This document shows, piece by piece, positions 61,834-64,000 of a stretch of DNA of 64,000 nucleotides; positions within the stretch are counted from its first letter, which is position 1, and the number at the start of each line of letters is the position of its first letter. The notes under the pieces are model-generated. The model saw nothing but the letters and a program-made list of their open reading frames with translations. It did not search any database and was not told the DNA's origin. This stretch comes from Microbacterium sp. Leaf159 (lineage in GTDB: Bacteria > Actinomycetota > Actinomycetes > Actinomycetales > Microbacteriaceae). Position numbers and translations under genes: made by a program. The stretch covers positions 1,543,590 through 1,607,589 of the forward strand of contig NZ_LMOU01000001.1 of NCBI RefSeq assembly GCF_001423615.1. Reading direction: 5' to 3'.

Positions 61834-62793
61834 ATGACCCTGACCGCGGATGCCGGAGCTGCCGACGCAGCTCCGCAGAGCCCTCCGCGGGAGACCGTCT
61901 ACCGCCCGACCCAGCCGGTCGATCTGCGCGCCACGGTGGGGATGCTTCGCCGAGGTCCAGGCGACCCGACCATGGTCCACGACGGTCCTGTCATCTGGCG
62001 CACGCTCCGCACTCCCCTGGGGCCTGCGACGCTCGCTCTCCGAGTCCACGGCGACGAGATCAGGGCGACCGCGTGGGGCGCCGGAGCGGAGCACGCTCTC
62101 GACAGCGTGCCGTCGCTCTGCGGCGCCGACGACGACCCCTCCGGTTTCGACCCGTCCCCTCATCCGCTCATCGCCGAGGTGTCTCGCCGCACGCGCGGAT
62201 TGCGACTCGCTCGCACAGGCGTCGTCTTCGATGCTCTCGCCTGCGCCATCATCGAGCAGAAGGTCACCGGACTCGAGGCGTTCCGCGCCTGGCGACTGCT
62301 CGTCACGAAGTTCGGCGAACGCGCACCGGGGCCGACGCCGAGACCGATGTACACCGCACCCGCGGCGGCGGAATGGCGTCGTATCCCCTCTTGGGAGTGG
62401 CATCGCGTCGCCGTGCAGCCACCGCAGTCGAAGACGATCGTGCGAGCGGCCGAACGGGCCGACAGCATCTCTCGCGCTCTCCTGGCCGCGTCCACCGGCG
62501 ACGATCGCGACCGCGTGCTGACGAGCCTCCCCGGGGTGGGCCCGTGGACTTCGGCGGAGACACGCATCCGCGCACTCGGCGACCCTGATGCGGTGAGCGT
62601 CGGCGACTACCACCTCGCGCACGAGGTCGGCTACGCGCTCACCGGCCATCGCACCGATGACGACGGGATGCTCGAGCTCCTCGAACCGTGGGCCGGGCAC
62701 CGGCAACGGGTGATCCGACTCATCTTCGCGAGCCGGGTGAGCGAACCCCGCCGCGGACCCCGCCTCTCCCCGGAAGACCACCGCGGTCGCTGA
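61834..62793 (+). CDS. AlkA-like HhH-GPD DNA glycosylase
   Basis: A 319-residue base-excision repair enzyme. The helix-hairpin-helix with GPD is LTSLPGVGPWTSAETRIRAL near residue 230, followed by the catalytic Asp in VSVGDYHLAHEVG. CAIIEQKVTGLEAFRAW is the matching N-terminal part of the domain. There is no Fe-S cluster motif, as in AlkA. The ATG lies 6 bases after TATGGT (61822-61827). Confidence 0.88.
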   Translation: MTLTADAGAADAAPQSPPRETVYRPTQPVDLRATVGMLRRGPGDPTMVHDGPVIWRTLRTPLGPATLALRVHGDEIRATAWGAGAEHALDSVPSLCGADDDPSGFDPSPHPLIAEVSRRTRGLRLARTGVVFDALACAIIEQKVTGLEAFRAWRLLVTKFGERAPGPTPRPMYTAPAAAEWRRIPSWEWHRVAVQPPQSKTIVRAAERADSISRALLAASTGDDRDRVLTSLPGVGPWTSAETRIRALGDPDAVSVGDYHLAHEVGYALTGHRTDDDGMLELLEPWAGHRQRVIRLIFASRVSEPRRGPRLSPEDHRGR

Positions 62794-62831
62794 CCCGCGC
62801 GCCGGACGACGATCGCCTCTAGGCTGAGCCC

Positions 62832-63029
62832 ATGTCCCGCACCGCGCTCCGCTTCTCCGTCACCGCCGGGCTCCTCATCCTCGGCGTCGTGATCGGCCTG
62901 ATCTTCCAGAACGTCTGGCTCGGCATCCTCCTGGCCGCCATCGTCTGGCTCGGGTGGTTCATCGGCTACGAATCCCGTCGAGGGCGCAACGAAGGCGTCA
63001 ACGACGAGGACCACGGCATCGAGCTCTGA
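62832..63029 (+). CDS. Small two-helix membrane protein
   Basis: A 65-residue protein with two hydrophobic helices at about residues 8-26 and 28-46 and a charged C-terminus ending in DEDHGIEL. I do not recognise a family. The ATG lies 6 bases after TAGGCT (62820-62825), the leaderless pattern shared by many neighbours, which supports it being a real gene. Confidence 0.6.
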   Translation: MSRTALRFSVTAGLLILGVVIGLIFQNVWLGILLAAIVWLGWFIGYESRRGRNEGVNDEDHGIEL

Positions 63030-63035
63030 GCGACC

Positions 63036-63791
63036 TCAGTAGTAGACGGCGAGCGGGCCGGAGGGACCCTCGACCACCTGCACGTCGGTGTCGAACACCC
63101 GGGTGAGCACCTCACCGGTCATGATCTCGGCCGGAGAGCCGAACTCGACGACGGCGCCGTCCTTCATGGCACAGATGTGATCGGCATAGTGCCCGGCGAA
63201 GTTGATGTCGTGCAGCACGATGACGATCGTGCGCCCGAGCTCCTCCGACGCACGCCGCAGGTGCTTCATCATCTGCACCGCGTGCTTCATGTCGAGATTG
63301 TTGAGGGGCTCGTCGAGGAGGACGAACTCGGTGTCCTGTGCGAGCACCATCGCGACGTAGGCGCGCTGCCGCTGCCCGCCCGAGAGCTCGTCCAGGTAAC
63401 GGCCCTCGAGCTCCCCCAGGTCGAGGAAGTCGATCGCCCTGCTGATGACCTGCTCGTCTGCGCGGTTCAGCCTGCCCTGGGAGTGCGGGAACCGCCCGAA
63501 GCCCACCAGCTGACGAACGGTCAGACGCGTGACGAAGTGGTTCTCCTGGCGGAGCACCGAGACGATCTTGGCCAGATCCTTCGACTTCGTCGTCGCGACG
63601 TCGTATCCCGCGATCTCGATGGCACCGGCATCCATCCCGCCGAGACGGCCGATCATGGTGAGCAGCGTCGACTTGCCCGCGCCGTTCGGACCGATCAGCG
63701 CGGTGATGCCGCCGGCGGGGATCTGGAGATCCACGGGGCCGATCGCGACCTCGCTGCTGTAGTCGCGGCGCACGCCGTCGAGTGTGATCAC
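63036..63791 (-). CDS. Iron-siderophore ABC transporter ATP-binding protein
   Basis: A 251-residue FecE/FepC-type ATPase: Walker A GPNGAGKST near residue 35, Q-loop VLRQENHFVTRL, signature LSGGQRQRAYVAMVLAQ near residue 137, Walker B FVLLDEPLNNLDMKH and switch VLHDINFA. LNNLDMKH is typical of siderophore importers. GTG 63791 overlaps the permease stop (GTGA). Confidence 0.92.
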   Translation of the reverse strand: MITLDGVRRDYSSEVAIGPVDLQIPAGGITALIGPNGAGKSTLLTMIGRLGGMDAGAIEIAGYDVATTKSKDLAKIVSVLRQENHFVTRLTVRQLVGFGRFPHSQGRLNRADEQVISRAIDFLDLGELEGRYLDELSGGQRQRAYVAMVLAQDTEFVLLDEPLNNLDMKHAVQMMKHLRRASEELGRTIVIVLHDINFAGHYADHICAMKDGAVVEFGSPAEIMTGEVLTRVFDTDVQVVEGPSGPLAVYY

Positions 63792-64000
63792 AGTCGGCCC
63801 TTTCTGAGGATGACGATGAGAAAGACGGTGCCGCCGACCAGTTCGATCAGGATCGACACCATGCCCTGCGCGTAGAAGACGTTCTTCATGACGAAGTACG
63901 CCCCGGCGAGGATCGTGAAGGCGGTGAGCACGGCCACGGGGAAGATGAGCCGGTGGTCGTGCGTGTCGGCGAACTGGTAGGCGAGGGTCGCGACGAGGAA
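63788..64000 (-). CDS. Iron-siderophore ABC transporter permease, C-terminal part (5' end outside window)
   Basis: The last 70 residues of a FecCD-type permease, with two helices and the C-terminal GMVSILIELVGGTVFLIVIL followed by basic RKGRL, matching the end of the family (usually ELPVGxxTxxxGxPFFxxLL). The rest lies beyond 64000. It is translated just ahead of the ATPase gene, so the two work as one importer. Confidence 0.85.
   Translation of the reverse strand, partial: FLVATLAYQFADTHDHRLIFPVAVLTAFTILAGAYFVMKNVFYAQGMVSILIELVGGTVFLIVILRKGRL

Overview
The window is a contiguous piece of a high-GC chromosome (roughly 70% G+C by eye) with dense, mostly short-spaced genes. It looks like an actinobacterium of the Microbacteriaceae, most likely Microbacterium or a close relative. 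The reasons are the strong GC bias at third codon positions, menaquinone genes, a ResB/CcsB (System II) cytochrome c maturation operon, the actinobacterial mini-protein bS22 beside an excisionase-type HTH gene and proC, LCP and DUF3054 proteins, and very many start codons that sit 6-7 bases after a TAnnnT box, the signature of leaderless transcripts. I see no prophage, insertion sequence, CRISPR array, rRNA or tRNA gene.

Layout. 1-4.7 kb: a sugar-binding lipoprotein (cut by the left edge), an LCP cell-wall protein, a spermidine-synthase-like protein, a TPR protein and a SprT-like metalloprotein. 4.7-10.2 kb: DUF3054, a ComB homologue, then a histidine kinase/response regulator beside an ATPase/FtsX-type ABC exporter. 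10.2-16.7 kb: menaquinone genes menB-menE and a methyltransferase on the minus strand, PadR/HAAS, a double GNAT, and menC on the plus strand. 16.8-22.3 kb: TetR facing an MMPL transporter with an ABC-ATPase-like tail, overlapping a YhgE/Pip protein. 23-27.4 kb: cytochrome c maturation (TlpA, CcdA, ResB, CcsB). 27.4-33.2 kb: MerR with a CxxC flavin reductase, a histidine phosphatase, DUF5684, aspS, TauE/SafE and a GNAT. 33.3-40.1 kb: two complete ABC importers (polyamine/iron-type and polar amino acid) around a YegP protein. 40.2-41.6 kb: Dabb, glutaredoxin, rhodanese, bS22 and HTH. 41.9-47.9 kb: ArsR, TrkH/TrkA, proC, a CDF transporter, tadA and upp. 47.9-58.1 kb: GNAT, a RecB-like nuclease/helicase, nadE, a nucleosidase and sbcC/sbcD. 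58.1-64 kb: an MFS exporter with a Shine-Dalgarno-masking hairpin, DIP1984, a small GNAT, a leaderless cysteine-rich leader peptide upstream of a winged-helix regulator, an AlkA-like glycosylase, and the end of a siderophore importer.

Most genes are housekeeping or transport, and several are paired with local regulators whose operators can be read directly (PadR, TetR and MerR palindromes). The observations most worth following are: the 33-codon leaderless ORF ending in a Cys-Cys-Arg-Met-Cys-Arg tail under a near-consensus promoter; the MMPL protein carrying a Walker-dead ABC-like domain next to an ABC-2-like YhgE partner; the perfect hairpin burying the MFS ribosome-binding site; four in-frame GGATGC-N4-GCATCC palindromes in unrelated genes; and the large number of leaderless starts.
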